Part shown: positions 7,354 to 17,195 of the stretch, in pieces
Numbering within the stretch: the stretch's first letter is position 1
Layout of the letters: each line of letters starts with the position of its first letter
DNA from: Rhizobiales bacterium YIM 77505
GTDB taxonomy: Bacteria; Pseudomonadota; Alphaproteobacteria; Rhizobiales; Beijerinckiaceae
DNA: 64,000 nt
Direction: 5' to 3'
Assembly: GCA_000745135.1 (NCBI GenBank)
Contig: JQNH01000001.1
Coordinates: forward strand, 1,178,001 to 1,242,000
Made by a program: the position numbers and the translations under genes
Notes under the pieces: generated by a model
The model's input: only the letters and a program-made list of their open reading frames with translations
What the model was told of the DNA's origin: nothing
Database searches by the model: none

Positions 7354-9423
7354 ATGAAGCTCACGCATCGCCTGTTCGGGCTCGCTCTCGTCGCGCTGGC
7401 GCCGGCCATCGGACTGCAGATCTACAACGAGCTCGCCCTGCGCGACGCCCGGGAGGCGGAGGTCCGCGAACTCGCCCTGCGCACCGCCCGCCAGGCTGCC
7501 TCCGAGATCGAGCGGGTGTTCGAAGGGGCACGCTACCTCCTTACGGCTCTGGGCCAAGAGGCTTCCGTTCAGGCTTTCGAGACGCAAGGCTGCACGGCCT
7601 ATCTTGCCAGGGTGAAGGCGGAGATGCCGCATGTGGCGTTCCTCGCCGCCTTCGACCTCGAGGTCCGCGAGCGCTGCCGCCAGGAGCCGGTGTCGGACGA
7701 GCCGAGCTTCGCGGACGCAGCCTTCGTCAGGGAGGCCTTGGCGACGGGCGATTTCGTCATTGGCGAGTACACCCAGGACCGCGTCCTGCGGCAGCCGATC
7801 CTTCCCCTCGCGCAACCCCTGCGGGATGCCTCCGGCCGGGTCAGCGGCGTCATCGGGGCCGCGCTTCACCTCGATGGACTTGCCACGCGCCTTGCGGAGC
7901 GGGGCGTTGCTCCGGGCGGGTCGGTCACCGTCGCCGACAAGCGCGGCATCATCCTTGCGCGCGTCCCGATGGCAGAGCGTTTCATTGGCACGCGCATCCC
8001 TGAGCAGTTCCAGTATCTCCTGCAAGCCCCCGAACCCGGCGTGCTCGACGTGGTCAGCCAGGACGGCGTGCGGCGCGTCCTCGGCTACATCCCGGTCGGC
8101 GTGAGTCCGAAGGGCGTCTATGTCAGCGCCGGCCTCTCGGTGGAGGAAGCCTATGCGGCCGTCGATCGGGCCGCGCGGCGGGGCTTGCTGTTGATCGCCG
8201 TCGGCGCAGCGCTCGCCCTGCTCGCGGCCTGGGCGGTCGGCCGTCGTTTCATCGCCGGGCCGGTGCAGCGCCTGCTCGATGTTGCCGACGCCTGGCGCGC
8301 CGGGCGCCTCGACGCCCGCACGAGGCTCGAAGCGGACCAGGGGGAGTTCGGCCGCTTGGGGGCTGCCTTCGACGGGGTCATGGCGGCGCTCGCGGCGCGC
8401 GAAAGCGCGCTCAAGGAAAGCGAGAAGCGCTTTCGGGAGCTTGCTGACAGCGTCCCGGTGTTGATCTGGCTTTCAGGGCCCGACAAGGGAGGCACCTACT
8501 TCAACAGGCCGTGGCTCGCCTTCACCGGGCGCCCGCTCGAGGCCGAGCTCGGCTCCGGCTGGCTCGACTCCGTCCATCCCGACGATCAAGCGGCCCTCGA
8601 GGTCTGCCGGCAGGCCTTCGAATCCCGCCAGCCGTTCCAGGCGGAGTTCCGGATGCGGCGCCACGATGGACAGTGGCGCTGGCTCCTCGACACCGGGGTG
8701 CCGCGGTATGGAGGCGGCAATTTCCTGGGCTTCATCGGTTCGTGCGTCGATATCACCGAGCGCAAGGAGGCGGAGGAGCGCCAAGTCCTTCTCTTGCATG
8801 AGCTGAACCATAGGGTGAAGAACACCCTGGCAACCGTGCAATCGCTTGCCTCGCAGTCCCGCAGGGCCGAGAGCCCGGAGGACTTCCACAGCGCCTTCGA
8901 GGCCCGGCTCCTCGCCCTCTCCAAGACCCATGACCTTCTCACGGAGCAGAATTGGAGCGGGGCGTGGCTCTCCCGCCTCCTCGCCCACGAGATGTCTCCC
9001 TACTCGGATCCGGCCGGCCGCAGTCGCCTGGCGGTGAGCGGCACGGACGTCTACCTCGAGCCCCGGGAGGCGTTGGCGCTCGGCATGGCGCTTTATGAAC
9101 TGGCGACCAATGCCGCAAAATACGGGGCGCTCGCCAGGCCGGAAGGGAGCGTGGAGGTGAGGTGGGAGGTCTGCTCGAGGCCAGGGCGCCGCGCGCCGCG
9201 GCTGCGCCTCACCTGGACCGAGCAGGGCGGCCTCGAGGTCCACCCGCCGCGGCGGCAAGGCTTCGGCACCCGCCTGATCGACCGCAGCATCCGCCTGGAA
9301 CTCGGGGGACAGGTGGATCTGGATTTCGATCCTGCCGGCTTGAGGGTCACCATGGAGGTTCCCCTGCCGGGGCGCACATCCGAGGCCGGGCGGCGTTTCA
9401 GGGCCGACGCCCTGCCGGTATGA
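7354..9423 (+). CDS. Membrane sensor histidine kinase, PAS + HWE family
   Basis: A 689-residue sensor kinase. The order is membrane segment 1 (residues ~5-22), a ~245-residue periplasmic sensor region of Cache type, and membrane segment 2 (~272-290, LLLIAVGAALALLAAWAVG). A HAMP linker (~291-345), a PAS domain (~360-475, ending in FIGSCVDITERKEAEE) and an HWE kinase core follow. The phospho-acceptor motif is HELNHRVKNTLA, with the acceptor His at about residue 486. The HWE signature WTE is in LRLTWTEQGG, and the N-box is ALYELATNAAKYGAL. I chose the ATG at 7354 because it begins the first membrane helix. No response regulator is adjacent, so its partner is unknown; HWE kinases often serve light or general stress responses. 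Confidence 0.92.
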   Translation: MKLTHRLFGLALVALAPAIGLQIYNELALRDAREAEVRELALRTARQAASEIERVFEGARYLLTALGQEASVQAFETQGCTAYLARVKAEMPHVAFLAAFDLEVRERCRQEPVSDEPSFADAAFVREALATGDFVIGEYTQDRVLRQPILPLAQPLRDASGRVSGVIGAALHLDGLATRLAERGVAPGGSVTVADKRGIILARVPMAERFIGTRIPEQFQYLLQAPEPGVLDVVSQDGVRRVLGYIPVGVSPKGVYVSAGLSVEEAYAAVDRAARRGLLLIAVGAALALLAAWAVGRRFIAGPVQRLLDVADAWRAGRLDARTRLEADQGEFGRLGAAFDGVMAALAARESALKESEKRFRELADSVPVLIWLSGPDKGGTYFNRPWLAFTGRPLEAELGSGWLDSVHPDDQAALEVCRQAFESRQPFQAEFRMRRHDGQWRWLLDTGVPRYGGGNFLGFIGSCVDITERKEAEERQVLLLHELNHRVKNTLATVQSLASQSRRAESPEDFHSAFEARLLALSKTHDLLTEQNWSGAWLSRLLAHEMSPYSDPAGRSRLAVSGTDVYLEPREALALGMALYELATNAAKYGALARPEGSVEVRWEVCSRPGRRAPRLRLTWTEQGGLEVHPPRRQGFGTRLIDRSIRLELGGQVDLDFDPAGLRVTMEVPLPGRTSEAGRRFRADALPV

Positions 9424-9458
9424 ACAAAGCCCTGCCGAGAGGCGGGCGAGGAGGCTTC

Positions 9459-9986
9459 CTACTGCGGCCGGTTTATGGTGAGCTTTTGCACGCCTCGACC
9501 TGCAAGGGCCGGCTTCTTCGCAGACAGGATGCGCGAGTTGACCCCCTGCCAGGAAATCTCGCCGGAGAGCCGGCCATACTCGATCTTGGGGCAGCGGTTC
9601 ATCACCACCTCGACCCCCCTGGCTTCGGCGCGCTTGGCGGCCTCGTCATTGCGCACCGAGAGCTGCATCCAGATCACCTTGGGGAGCGGATCGAGGGCAA
9701 GGGCCTCGTCGGTGATCGGTCCCGCAGCGGCCGAGTTGCGGAAGATCTCCACCATGTCGATCGGCTTCGGCACATCGGCGAGGCGGGCATGGACGGGCAG
9801 GCCCAGGATCTCTTGACCGGCGAGTCCCGGATTGATGGGGAAGACCTCGTAGCCGCGCTCCGAGAGATACTTCGTCACGATATAGCTCGGCCGGGCCGGG
9901 TTCTGGGAGGCTCCGACGAGGGCGATGGTCTTCACGGACTTGAGGATGCGCCGGATGTAGTCGTCCGGGTAGGCGTCGTGGTTCAT
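9459..9986 (-). CDS. CoA-binding protein (COG1832, YccU-like)
   Basis: A 175-residue protein that is mostly a single CoA-binding Rossmann domain. VKTIALVGASQNPARPSY near the N-terminus forms the nucleotide-binding loop, followed by YLSERGYEVFPINPG, VDMVEIFRN-like strands and VMNRCPKIEYGRL at the C-terminus. Family members bind CoA in crystal structures, but their physiological role is unclear. The frame is open upstream to 10205, but the ATG at 9986 begins the conserved domain. It runs convergently into the end of the sensor kinase, with only 35 bp between them. Confidence 0.85.
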   Translation of the reverse strand: MNHDAYPDDYIRRILKSVKTIALVGASQNPARPSYIVTKYLSERGYEVFPINPGLAGQEILGLPVHARLADVPKPIDMVEIFRNSAAAGPITDEALALDPLPKVIWMQLSVRNDEAAKRAEARGVEVVMNRCPKIEYGRLSGEISWQGVNSRILSAKKPALAGRGVQKLTINRPQ

Positions 9987-10185
9987 GGCCGGTAGGTAAG
10001 CGACGGGCGCGCGAAGCACAATCCGCCGCGGCGCTGCTTTATGGCGCCCGACCACAAGGCGCGGCATCGAGGCAGCCCTTTTGATGGCGCGGCAGCAAGA
10101 GGAGCCGCTTTCGCGGCATCTTATTGCGCTTCCGTCCCTGACAGCCTTCCACGGCGCTTGCGCTCCGTTCCAGGGAAGCAGCGCC

Positions 10186-10851
10186 TCAATTCCGCCCCGT
10201 GTCACGAGGCGGCGAGGGTGCGGCGCGGCCTGCCTCGAGCCGGACCACCTCGCGGGTGAGACGAGAAATCTCGGCCGCCGAGTGGCTCACATAGACGATC
10301 GGGAGAGCGGAGTGATCCCGCAGGCGCTCGATATAGGGCAGCGTCTCCGCCTTGCGGGCCTCGTCGAGAGAGGCAAGGGGCTCGTCCATGAGCAGCGCGC
10401 GCGGCGAGGCGAGGAGCGCCCGTCCGATGGCGACGCGCTGCTTCTCGCCCCCCGAGAGGGTCGCCGGGCGCCGGTCGAGCAGCGGCGCAAGGCCAAGGAG
10501 ATCGACGATCTCGCCCAAGCTGTTGAAGCGCACGCGCCGCGGCGCAAGCCAGCGCCCATAAAGAAGATTCTGGCGCACGGTGAGATGGGGGAAAAGGCGT
10601 CCGTCCTGGAACACATAGCCGAGGCGCCGCTTGTGGGGCGGCAGGAAGATCCCGGCTGCGGTGTCCGTGAGAACCTCGCCCGCCACCACCACCTTGCCCT
10701 CGCGCGGGCGGATGAGACCGGCGATGATGTGGAGCACCGTCGTCTTCCCCGAGCCGGACGGCCCGAAAAGCGCGACAAGGCGTGCCTCGCTCATGAAAGC
10801 GAGGTCGAGCACGAAATCGCCCTGCGCATGCCTTGCGGCGAAGGTGATCAT
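10186..10851 (-). CDS. modC: Molybdate ABC transporter ATPase, short form
   Basis: ATP-binding subunit of the high-affinity molybdate importer. The 221 residues contain Walker A (GPSGSGKTT), the Q-loop ([12 protein letters not shown]), the ABC signature ([15 protein letters not shown]) and Walker B ([12 protein letters not shown]). The protein stops soon after the H-loop (VYVSHS) and lacks the C-terminal molybdate-binding Mop/TOBE domain of full-length ModC (~350 residues). The ATG at 10851 shares one base with the modB stop (TGATG), so the two are translationally coupled. Order is modA-modB-modC on the minus strand. Specificity for molybdate rather than sulfate rests on modA and modB. Confidence 0.9.
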   Translation of the reverse strand: MITFAARHAQGDFVLDLAFMSEARLVALFGPSGSGKTTVLHIIAGLIRPREGKVVVAGEVLTDTAAGIFLPPHKRRLGYVFQDGRLFPHLTVRQNLLYGRWLAPRRVRFNSLGEIVDLLGLAPLLDRRPATLSGGEKQRVAIGRALLASPRALLMDEPLASLDEARKAETLPYIERLRDHSALPIVYVSHSAAEISRLTREVVRLEAGRAAPSPPRDTGRN

Positions 10852-11543
10852 CACGACAGGCGCCCGGCGCCAAGGGCCCGGCGGGTGAGGAGTTCCGAGG
10901 CCACCACGGCGACGAGCGCGATGGCGATGGCGACGAGGCTCAAGCGGAGCGCTCCGGCGTCGCCCCCCGGCGCTTGCGTATAGGCGTAGATGGCGGCAGG
11001 CAAGGTCTGGGTCTCGCCCGGGATCGCCGAAACAAAGGTGATCGTGGCGCCAAACTCCCCCAGCGCCTTCGCGAAAGCCAGCACGAGACCGGCCATGACG
11101 CCCGGCAGGGCGAGGGGCAGGGTGATGGTCGCGAAGACCAGGACCCGGTTGGCGCCGAGCGTGGCAGCGGCTTCTTCGAGCCGTCGATCCACCGCTTCGA
11201 TCGAGAGACGGATGGCGCGCACCATAAGGGGGAACGCCATGACCCCGGCGGCGAGCGCTGCGCCGGTCCAGCGGAAGGAGAAGACGAGGCCGCAGCAGCT
11301 CTCGAGGGCGGTCCCCACAGGCCCGCGCCGGCCGAAGGTCAGGAGCAGGAGATAGCCCGTGACGACCGGCGGCAACACCAGCGGCAGATGGACGATTCCG
11401 TCCAGGACGGCGCGGCCCGGAAAGCGGCCGCGCGCCAGCGCATAAGCCACCCCGATCGCCGCCGGCAGGCTGACGAGCGCCGCGACGCTGGCGACCTTGA
11501 GGCTGAGCCTCACTGCCACCCACTCTTCTGGGCTGAGCGCCAT
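10851..11543 (-). CDS. modB: Molybdate ABC transporter permease
   Basis: Inner-membrane permease of the molybdate importer, 230 residues with about five or six hydrophobic helices. The start [18 protein letters not shown] is characteristic of ModB. The cytoplasmic EAA loop that docks with ModC is [20 protein letters not shown], followed by [18 protein letters not shown], a ModB hallmark. It lies 9 bp downstream of modA and overlaps modC by one base, so the three form one operon. Confidence 0.95.
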   Translation of the reverse strand: MALSPEEWVAVRLSLKVASVAALVSLPAAIGVAYALARGRFPGRAVLDGIVHLPLVLPPVVTGYLLLLTFGRRGPVGTALESCCGLVFSFRWTGAALAAGVMAFPLMVRAIRLSIEAVDRRLEEAAATLGANRVLVFATITLPLALPGVMAGLVLAFAKALGEFGATITFVSAIPGETQTLPAAIYAYTQAPGGDAGALRLSLVAIAIALVAVVASELLTRRALGAGRLS

Positions 11544-11552
11544 GGCGGTCTC

Positions 11553-12320
11553 TCAGTCGAGGGTCGAGAAGCCCTCGCGGGCGAAGACGGCTGCCGCGGC
11601 AGGGGCGCGAAGAGCCGCAAGGAAGCGGGAGGCGTCGGCGGTCCTGGCAGTGTCGGTCAGCGCCACGGAGTAGACGATGGGGGGATGGCTCTGCGCCGGA
11701 AACCGGGCCACGACCGACACCTGGGGGTCGGCCCGGGCGTCGGTTTCATAGACGATGCCGAGGGGCGCCTCGCCGCGAGACACGAAGGTGAGGGCCGCGC
11801 GGACATTCTCGGCCTCCGCCAGCCGCCCCTTCACCTCCTCCCAGAGCCCGAGATGCTCCAGGGCCGCCTTGCCGTACTTGCCGGCGGGAACCGTGGCCAC
11901 GCTCGCCATGGCAAGACGGCCGCCGTCGAGGGCGGCGGCGAGCGCTCCAGGCTGCAGGCTGAGGGGCGCCGCGCGGCCTGCCGGCGCGATCACCACCAAG
12001 CGGTTGGCGAGGAGGTCGACCCGGGTCCCGGGCCGGATGTGGCCGCGGCTTTCGAGATAGTCCATCCAGTTGCGGTCGGCGGAGATGAAGATGTCCGCCG
12101 GTGCTCCCTGGGCGATCTGCCGGGCGAGCGCCGAGGACGCCGCGTAGGAGACGGCCACCCGTTTGCCGGTCTCGCGCTGGAAGCCGGCGGCGACGGCATC
12201 GAGCGCGTTCTTGAGGCTCGCGGCCGCAAACACGACGACCTCGGCGTTCTGGGCCCGTGCGGCGCCCGCGAGGAAGGCGAGGGGAAGCGCAAGGACGAGA
12301 GCGGCGAGCCGGTGCCACAT
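11553..12320 (-). CDS. modA: Molybdate ABC transporter periplasmic binding protein
   Basis: Periplasmic molybdate-binding protein, about 255 residues. The signal peptide [20 protein letters not shown] ends at ARAQ. The mature protein begins [19 protein letters not shown], with the Ser of AAASL and the later [11 protein letters not shown] providing typical oxyanion-binding residues; [15 protein letters not shown] is also family-conserved. An in-frame GTG nine bases further upstream (12329) is the alternative start. The 165 bp between this gene and the enoyl-CoA hydratase stop should hold the operon promoter; I saw no clear ModE site there. Confidence 0.93.
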   Translation of the reverse strand: MWHRLAALVLALPLAFLAGAARAQNAEVVVFAAASLKNALDAVAAGFQRETGKRVAVSYAASSALARQIAQGAPADIFISADRNWMDYLESRGHIRPGTRVDLLANRLVVIAPAGRAAPLSLQPGALAAALDGGRLAMASVATVPAGKYGKAALEHLGLWEEVKGRLAEAENVRAALTFVSRGEAPLGIVYETDARADPQVSVVARFPAQSHPPIVYSVALTDTARTADASRFLAALRAPAAAAVFAREGFSTLD

Positions 12321-12485
12321 AGGACTCACGTTGGAGCGCAGGTTTGTGAGAGGATGAGGGGCTCCCGCCGGAGCCGGGGCCGCGCCTCTGCTCGCCAGCG
12401 GACGCGAGCCTCCTCCTTTTCAGAGGCCACCCACATGGTCAAGGCCGTCGGGGAGCGAACAAGCGGGCTGTGAGACGTTCCGTGG

Positions 12486-13292
12486 CTAGCATCCCTGCCA
12501 CTGCGGCGCGCGCTTCTCCAGGAAGGCGCCGATGCCCTCCTCCGCGTCGCGAGCCAGCATGTTCTCGACCATGACCTGCGAGGCGTAGTCATAGGCTTCG
12601 GACAGCCCCATCTCGAGCTGTTCATAGAAGGCCCGCTTGCCGATCTTGAGCGTGAGCGGAGACTTTGCGGCGATGCGTGCTGCGAGACCTTGCGCCTCCG
12701 CCATCGCCTCGCCCTTCGGGACGACGCGGTTGACGAGGCCCATGCGCAGCGCGTCCTCGGCTCCCACCATCTCGCCCGTGAGCAGCATCTCCATGGCGTG
12801 TTTGCGGGCGAGGTTCCGCGACAGCGCGACCATCGGCGTCGAGCAGAACAGGCCGATCTGCACCCCGGGCGTGGCGAACCGCGCATCGGAGCCGGCCACC
12901 GCAAGGTCGCAGCTCGCCACCAGCTGGCAGCCGGCGGCCGTCGCTATGCCCTCGACGCAGGCGATCACCGGCTGCGGCAGTCTCACCACCTTCTGCATCA
13001 TGGCCGAGCAGCGCTGCATGATCTGCGCGAAATAGGCGCGGCCGCGGTCCGGATCGGACCGATGCGCGGACAACTCCTTCAGGTCGTGCCCCGAGGAGAA
13101 GACCGGCCCCTCGGCGGCGAGGATGACCACCCGCACCGTTCCATCGGCGGCGATGGCGTCGAGCTCTCGCGAGAGCGCATCGAGCAACGCCTCCGAGAGG
13201 GCGTTGCGGGCGGCGGGCCGGTTGAGGGTCAGCGTCGCCACACCGTTCTCGTCGGCGCGCAGGAGAGGGGAGGCGGGAACGTGGACTGTCAT
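12486..13292 (-). CDS. Enoyl-CoA hydratase/isomerase family protein (ECHDC3-like)
   Basis: A 268-residue crotonase-fold protein expected to hydrate enoyl-CoA esters or carry out a related acyl-CoA reaction. The oxyanion-hole motifs are FSSGHDLKEL and EGIATAAGCQLVASCDLAVA. The segment GLFCSTPMVALSRNLARKHAMEMLLTG-type is closest to the ECHDC3-like group rather than to PaaG or FadB. The ATG at 13292 is chosen over the much longer open frame because it starts the conserved domain. It is followed by modABC in the same direction. The exact substrate cannot be told from sequence. Confidence 0.88.
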   Translation of the reverse strand: MTVHVPASPLLRADENGVATLTLNRPAARNALSEALLDALSRELDAIAADGTVRVVILAAEGPVFSSGHDLKELSAHRSDPDRGRAYFAQIMQRCSAMMQKVVRLPQPVIACVEGIATAAGCQLVASCDLAVAGSDARFATPGVQIGLFCSTPMVALSRNLARKHAMEMLLTGEMVGAEDALRMGLVNRVVPKGEAMAEAQGLAARIAAKSPLTLKIGKRAFYEQLEMGLSEAYDYASQVMVENMLARDAEEGIGAFLEKRAPQWQGC

Positions 13293-13424
13293 CGAGAACC
13301 CCCGGGCGGTCTGGCAAGCTCCTCCGCCATTGTCGGCACCCGCCGCCGAGAGGCAAGCGCGGCCTTTCTTGACATCGCCCGGAGGCGACGCAGAGTGGAG
13401 CATCATCCTCAAGCGAGCTCGACC

Positions 13425-13715
13425 ATGCGCTTTCCTCTCGTGGCCGCCCTGATCCTTTGCGCGGGCGCCGCCGGCGCTCAGACCGGGGGCGCTGACGCGA
13501 CCGCTCCCTCGGTGAGGGGAGCGGGGACAGCGGCGCAACCCTCGCAGCCCCTCCGGCCGCGTCAGCCGACGCCCGCCCGCACAGCCCCGACGGGCGCCTC
13601 CGACCCGACGGTCGAGCAGGAGGCCAAGAAGGCGCGAGAGGCCGCCGAGCGACGCCTTCGCGAGCGCGAGCGCAACCTCAGCCGCACCTTGAAGAGCATC
13701 TGCCTTGGTTGCTGA
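13425..13715 (+). CDS. Small exported Pro/Thr-rich protein, function unknown
   Basis: A 96-residue protein with a clear signal peptide (MRFPLVAALILCAGAAGAQ). A low-complexity Gly/Pro/Thr-rich linker (residues 20-62) is followed by a charged helix EQEAKKAREAAERRLRERER-type and a C-terminal CLGC motif. The helix is predicted to form a short coiled coil. The two C-terminal cysteines could bind metal or form a disulfide. No family is recognised. It is transcribed divergently from the enoyl-CoA hydratase and lies 27 bp before the thioesterase gene. Confidence 0.6.
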   Translation: MRFPLVAALILCAGAAGAQTGGADATAPSVRGAGTAAQPSQPLRPRQPTPARTAPTGASDPTVEQEAKKAREAAERRLRERERNLSRTLKSICLGC

Positions 13716-13742
13716 GCTCAGCGCGCGCTCCTGTCCGCTTCC

Positions 13743-14198
13743 ATGGAACCGATCGTGAGCCCGCCCCGCGCCGCGGCGCCGGCGATGACCGCCGCCGAGG
13801 TCGAAGCCTTCCTCGACCGCGAGTTTCCGCAGATCCATTTCGGCGGACGCACTTATCGGGTTGAGGCGGTCGGTCCGCTCTCGTCGCGCCTGCGGATGGC
13901 CTATCACGAGCGCCATATCCGGCCGGGCGGCACCATCTCCGGTCCGGCGATGATGGCGCTGGCGGACCTTGCCTTGTATGTGGCGATCCTGGCCCAGATC
14001 GGGCCGGTGGCGCTGGCCGTGACCACCAACCTCTCCTTCAACTTCCTCCGCAAGCCGGGCCAGCGCGACCTTGTGGCCGAGTGCCGCCTCATGAAGCTCG
14101 GCAAACGCTTGGCCGTGGGCGAGGTGAGCATCTTCACCGACGGCGAGCCGGAGGTGGTCTGCCACGCCACGGGGACCTACTCGATCCCGGATCGCTGA
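13743..14198 (+). CDS. PaaI-family hot-dog thioesterase
   Basis: A 151-residue protein of the PaaI-like thioesterase group, which hydrolyses acyl- or aryl-CoA esters. The hot-dog core is visible as RPGGTISGPAMMALADLALYVAIL and the following strand ALAVTTNLSFNFLRKPG. ATG 13743 is in frame; a second ATG at residue 15 is possible. It precedes rplM-rpsI, an arrangement I believe is common in Hyphomicrobiales, but the ribosomal genes have their own promoter. Confidence 0.85.
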   Translation: MEPIVSPPRAAAPAMTAAEVEAFLDREFPQIHFGGRTYRVEAVGPLSSRLRMAYHERHIRPGGTISGPAMMALADLALYVAILAQIGPVALAVTTNLSFNFLRKPGQRDLVAECRLMKLGKRLAVGEVSIFTDGEPEVVCHATGTYSIPDR

Positions 14199-14293
14199 CA
14201 CGAACGACTGCCCGTTCGACGGTACTATGATACCGCCATGCCGAAACCCATGAAAAACAAGCTTTTGCGGCGATCGTGATCGGGCGAAAACGA

Positions 14294-14322
14294 TTGACAA
14301 TCCCTGCCGTTCCGCCTATCTG
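14294..14322 (+). promoter_or_regulatory. Predicted sigma-70 promoter for rplM-rpsI
   Basis: TTGACA at 14294-14299 is a perfect -35 element. After a 17-bp spacer, TATCTG at 14317-14322 matches a -10 element at four of six positions. The promoter is about 85 bp upstream of rplM, which leaves a short 5' leader containing the hairpin at 14332-14354. Confidence 0.7.
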
Positions 14323-14331
14323 CCCGCCATC

Positions 14332-14354
14332 GCCGCCGCGGCTTTCGCGGCGGC
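14332..14354 (+). other. Leader hairpin upstream of rplM
   Basis: GCCGCCGCG (14332-14340), a GCTTT loop and CGCGGCGGC (14346-14354) form a perfect 9-bp stem in the predicted rplM leader. There is no U-run after it, so it is not a terminator. A role in L13-type autoregulation is possible but not shown. Confidence 0.45.
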
Positions 14355-14407
14355 TTGTCGTTTCGGAGGAAGGGGCGCCGAGCGCTCCGCACACGGGATC
14401 AAGCGCG

Positions 14408-14869
14408 ATGAAAACCACTTCGCTGAAGCCCGCCGACGTCGAGAAGAAGTGGGTCGTGATCGACGCGAAGGGGCTGGTGGTCGGCCGTCTCGCCTCGATC
14501 GTCGCCATGCGTCTGCGCGGCAAGCACAAGGCCGCCTACACGCCCCACGTCGATTGCGGCGACAACGTCATCGTCATCAACGCCGACAAGGTCGTCTTCA
14601 CCGGCCGCAAGCGCGAGCAGAAGGTGTATTACCACCACACCGGCTATCCGGGCGGCATCAAGGCGCGCACAGCCAAGCACATCCTCGACGGCCGCTTTCC
14701 CGAGCGCATCGTCGAGAAGGCGGTGGAGCGCATGCTGCCGCGCGGTCCCTTGTTCCGCCAGATCCTCGGCAACCTTCGCGTCTACAAGGGCGAGGACCAT
14801 CCGCATGCGGCGCAGCAGCCCGAAGTGCTCGACGTCGCCGCCCTCAACCGCAAGAACGTGAGAGCTTGA
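14408..14869 (+). CDS. rplM: 50S ribosomal protein L13
   Basis: Early-assembling protein of the large ribosomal subunit, 153 residues. Typical stretches are [36 protein letters not shown] and [29 protein letters not shown] near the C-terminus is the L13 family signature region. The ATG at 14408 gives the standard N-terminus. It forms the usual operon with rpsI, whose start follows the stop by 5 bp. Confidence 0.98.
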   Translation: MKTTSLKPADVEKKWVVIDAKGLVVGRLASIVAMRLRGKHKAAYTPHVDCGDNVIVINADKVVFTGRKREQKVYYHHTGYPGGIKARTAKHILDGRFPERIVEKAVERMLPRGPLFRQILGNLRVYKGEDHPHAAQQPEVLDVAALNRKNVRA

Positions 14870-14874
14870 ACACC

Positions 14875-15351
14875 ATGGCGACTCTCCAGTCCCTCGCCGA
14901 ACTCGGGCAGCAGGCCCAACCCGCTGCGCCGGAAGCGCCGAAGCACGAGCGCAAGGTCGACGCTCAGGGGCGCGCCTATGCCACGGGCAAGCGCAAGGAC
15001 GCCGTGGCGCGCGTCTGGATCAAGCCGGGACCCGGCAAGATCGTCGTCAACGACAAGCCCCTCGAGCAGTATTTCGCCCGTCCCGTGCTGCGCATGATCC
15101 TGCAGCAGCCCCTCCACGTGGCCAACCGCCATGGCCAGTTCGACATCACCGTCACGGTGACGGGAGGCGGCCTTTCCGGCCAGGCCGGCGCGGTGCGCCA
15201 CGGGATCGCCAAGGCGCTCACCCACTACGAGCCGGAGCTGCGCGGGCCGCTCAAGAAGGAAGGTTTCCTCACCCGCGACGCCCGCGTCGTCGAGCGCAAG
15301 AAGTACGGCAAGAGGAAAGCTCGCCGCAGCTTCCAGTTCTCCAAGCGCTGA
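14875..15351 (+). CDS. rpsI: 30S ribosomal protein S9
   Basis: Small-subunit ribosomal protein whose C-terminal tail reaches the P-site tRNA, 158 residues. The N-terminus carries a non-conserved extension of ~35 residues, common in alphaproteobacteria. The S9 domain begins at [19 protein letters not shown] and includes [19 protein letters not shown]. The expected ending [17 protein letters not shown] is intact, including the last Lys-Arg that touches tRNA. A strong intrinsic terminator follows. Confidence 0.98.
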   Translation: MATLQSLAELGQQAQPAAPEAPKHERKVDAQGRAYATGKRKDAVARVWIKPGPGKIVVNDKPLEQYFARPVLRMILQQPLHVANRHGQFDITVTVTGGGLSGQAGAVRHGIAKALTHYEPELRGPLKKEGFLTRDARVVERKKYGKRKARRSFQFSKR

Positions 15352-15372
15352 GCGCGACGAGGTGTCGTTGAA

Positions 15373-15403
15373 AGGGGCGGCGTCGGCCGCCCCTTCTGTT
15401 TTT
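15373..15403 (+). terminator. Intrinsic terminator after rplM-rpsI
   Basis: AGGGGCGGC (15373-15381), a GTCG tetraloop and GCCGCCCCT (15386-15394) form a perfect 9-bp GC-rich stem. It is followed by TCTGTTTTT, 21 bp after the rpsI stop. Confidence 0.92.
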
Positions 15404-15458
15404 ACATCTTGAAAAGGTGGATCGGCCGAGAGGCCGGCCCGATGAATTCTTTCAATTC

Positions 15459-15474
15459 TTAACGTGGCTTTTAC
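15459..15474 (+). promoter_or_regulatory. Putative CtrA-binding site upstream of the chemotaxis receptor
   Basis: TTAA-CGTGGCT-TTTAC matches the alphaproteobacterial CtrA consensus TTAA-N7-TTAAC with one mismatch. It is about 50 bp upstream of the receptor ATG. A further half site, TTTAACC, lies nearer the gene at about 15503-15509. CtrA control of motility genes is well established in the class. Confidence 0.5.
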
Positions 15475-15521
15475 CCGACCCTCAGCCTGCTAGCTGCCTC
15501 ATTTAACCTTGAGTCGGAAGC

Positions 15522-17192
15522 ATGCGCATCGGGACAAAGATCTTCGCGCTCGTCGGCGCGCTCGGCGCCGTCATCGTGGCGGTGGCAGCCATCGGGATTA
15601 CCACGGTCCAGACCTATGACGCCGTCGTCGACGATGTGAAGAGCACCGCGACGCGCGCGCTCTATAGCGAGCGGCTCAACCGCCTCGTGACCGCCGTGGT
15701 CATGGATTCGCGCGGGATCTACATGGCGCGGGATACGGCCGAGGCGAAGCGGTTCGGCGACGGCGTGGTGAGCGCTCTGGCCGAGATCGACGCTCTCCTC
15801 AAGCAATGGGATGCGATCGTTCCGCCCTCCGATCGCGCCGCCTTCGACCAGCTCCGCAAGAACGCGGAGACCTTCAAGGCCTTCCGCACCGAGACCGCCC
15901 GACTCGGCCGCGAGGTCTCCCCGCAAGCGGCCAACGAGCAGGGCAACAACGAGGCCAACCGCGCCAGCCGCAAGGCCTTTCAGGACAGCATCGATGCCCT
16001 CACCAAGGCGACGATGCAGGCCGTCGAGACCATCGACCGCCAGACGGAGGATCTTTACCAGGAGCGCCTTGCGCTCCTGCTCATCCTCGCCCTCGGAGGA
16101 GCCGCCGTTGCGCTCCTGTTCGGAGCGTTCTTCGGCTACCGCCAGATCGCCCAGCCCCTGAAGCGCGTCACCGCCGCCATCCAGAAGCTTGCGTCTGGCG
16201 ACTACACGCTTCCGAGCGTGCGCGAGACCAGGGATGAGGTGGGCGATATCTGGAAAGCCATGCGCGTCTTCGCCGGCGCGATGCAGGAGGCGGAGCGCCT
16301 GCGCCTCCAGCAGGCGGATGTCGAAAAGGAGCTCGCCGCGCGCCGCAAGGCCGAGATGCAAGGGCTCGCCAGCGAGTTCGAGGGTAGCGTCGGCGGCCTC
16401 GTCCAGCATCTCTCTGCGGCGGCACAGCAGATGGAGGCCACCGCCCGCTCCATGGCCGCGACCGCCCAGCAGACCAACGCCCAGTCGCAGTCGGTCGCCG
16501 CGGCCGCGGAGCAGACCTCGACCAACGTCCAAGCGGTCGCCGCCGCCACCGAGGAGCTTGCCGCCTCGGCTCACGAGATCGGCAGCCAAGTGTCGCATAC
16601 CTCCCGGGCGGCGGCGCTTGCCGTCGAGAATGCGCGCCGCACCAACGAGCGGGTGCAGGCCCTCGCGGAAGGGGCGCAGAAGATCGGCGATGTGGTGGCG
16701 CTCATCAACACCATCGCGGGCCAGACCAATCTCCTGGCGCTCAACGCCACTATCGAGGCGGCCCGGGCCGGCGAGGCCGGCCGCGGCTTTGCCGTGGTGG
16801 CGGCCGAGGTGAAAGAGCTCGCCAACCAAACCGCGCGGGCGACCGAAGAGATCGCTTCCCAGATCGCCCATATCCAGGAGGCGACGAAGGAGGCCGTCGA
16901 GGCGATCCGCGCCATCGGCGCCGGCATCGACGAGGTCCATCAGGTGGCGACCGGCGTCGCGGCAGCCGTGGAGCAGCAGCAGGCCGCCACTCAAGAAATC
17001 GCGCGCAACGTGAGCGAAGCGGCCCGCGGCACGCATGAGGTGAGTGACACCATCACCCAGGTGCAGAGCGCCGCAACCCACACCGGCTCAGCCGCCTCCC
17101 AGGTCCTGGCGGTGGCCGGAGAGCTCGCTCGCAATGCGATGAAGCTGCGCCAAGAGGCGGAGATGTTCCTGCAGAGCGTGCGCGCGGCCTGA
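15522..17192 (+). CDS. Methyl-accepting chemotaxis protein
   Basis: A 556-residue transmembrane chemoreceptor. Membrane segment 1 is at residues ~7-30. A helical periplasmic sensor of the four-helix-bundle type (~31-185) is followed by membrane segment 2 (~188-207, [20 protein letters not shown]). A HAMP domain (~208-262) and a long signalling coiled coil come next. The hairpin tip that binds CheA/CheW reads [20 protein letters not shown], then [19 protein letters not shown]. No C-terminal CheR/CheB-tethering pentapeptide is present. The ligand cannot be predicted. Its stop is 3 bp from the end of the convergent sigma factor gene. Confidence 0.95.
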   Translation: MRIGTKIFALVGALGAVIVAVAAIGITTVQTYDAVVDDVKSTATRALYSERLNRLVTAVVMDSRGIYMARDTAEAKRFGDGVVSALAEIDALLKQWDAIVPPSDRAAFDQLRKNAETFKAFRTETARLGREVSPQAANEQGNNEANRASRKAFQDSIDALTKATMQAVETIDRQTEDLYQERLALLLILALGGAAVALLFGAFFGYRQIAQPLKRVTAAIQKLASGDYTLPSVRETRDEVGDIWKAMRVFAGAMQEAERLRLQQADVEKELAARRKAEMQGLASEFEGSVGGLVQHLSAAAQQMEATARSMAATAQQTNAQSQSVAAAAEQTSTNVQAVAAATEELAASAHEIGSQVSHTSRAAALAVENARRTNERVQALAEGAQKIGDVVALINTIAGQTNLLALNATIEAARAGEAGRGFAVVAAEVKELANQTARATEEIASQIAHIQEATKEAVEAIRAIGAGIDEVHQVATGVAAAVEQQQAATQEIARNVSEAARGTHEVSDTITQVQSAATHTGSAASQVLAVAGELARNAMKLRQEAEMFLQSVRAA

Positions 17193-17195
17193 CAG

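Noticed and set aside
14332-14354. Terminator/attenuator in the rplM leader
   Set aside because: The hairpin is perfect but no U-run follows, so it was kept only as a leader structure.
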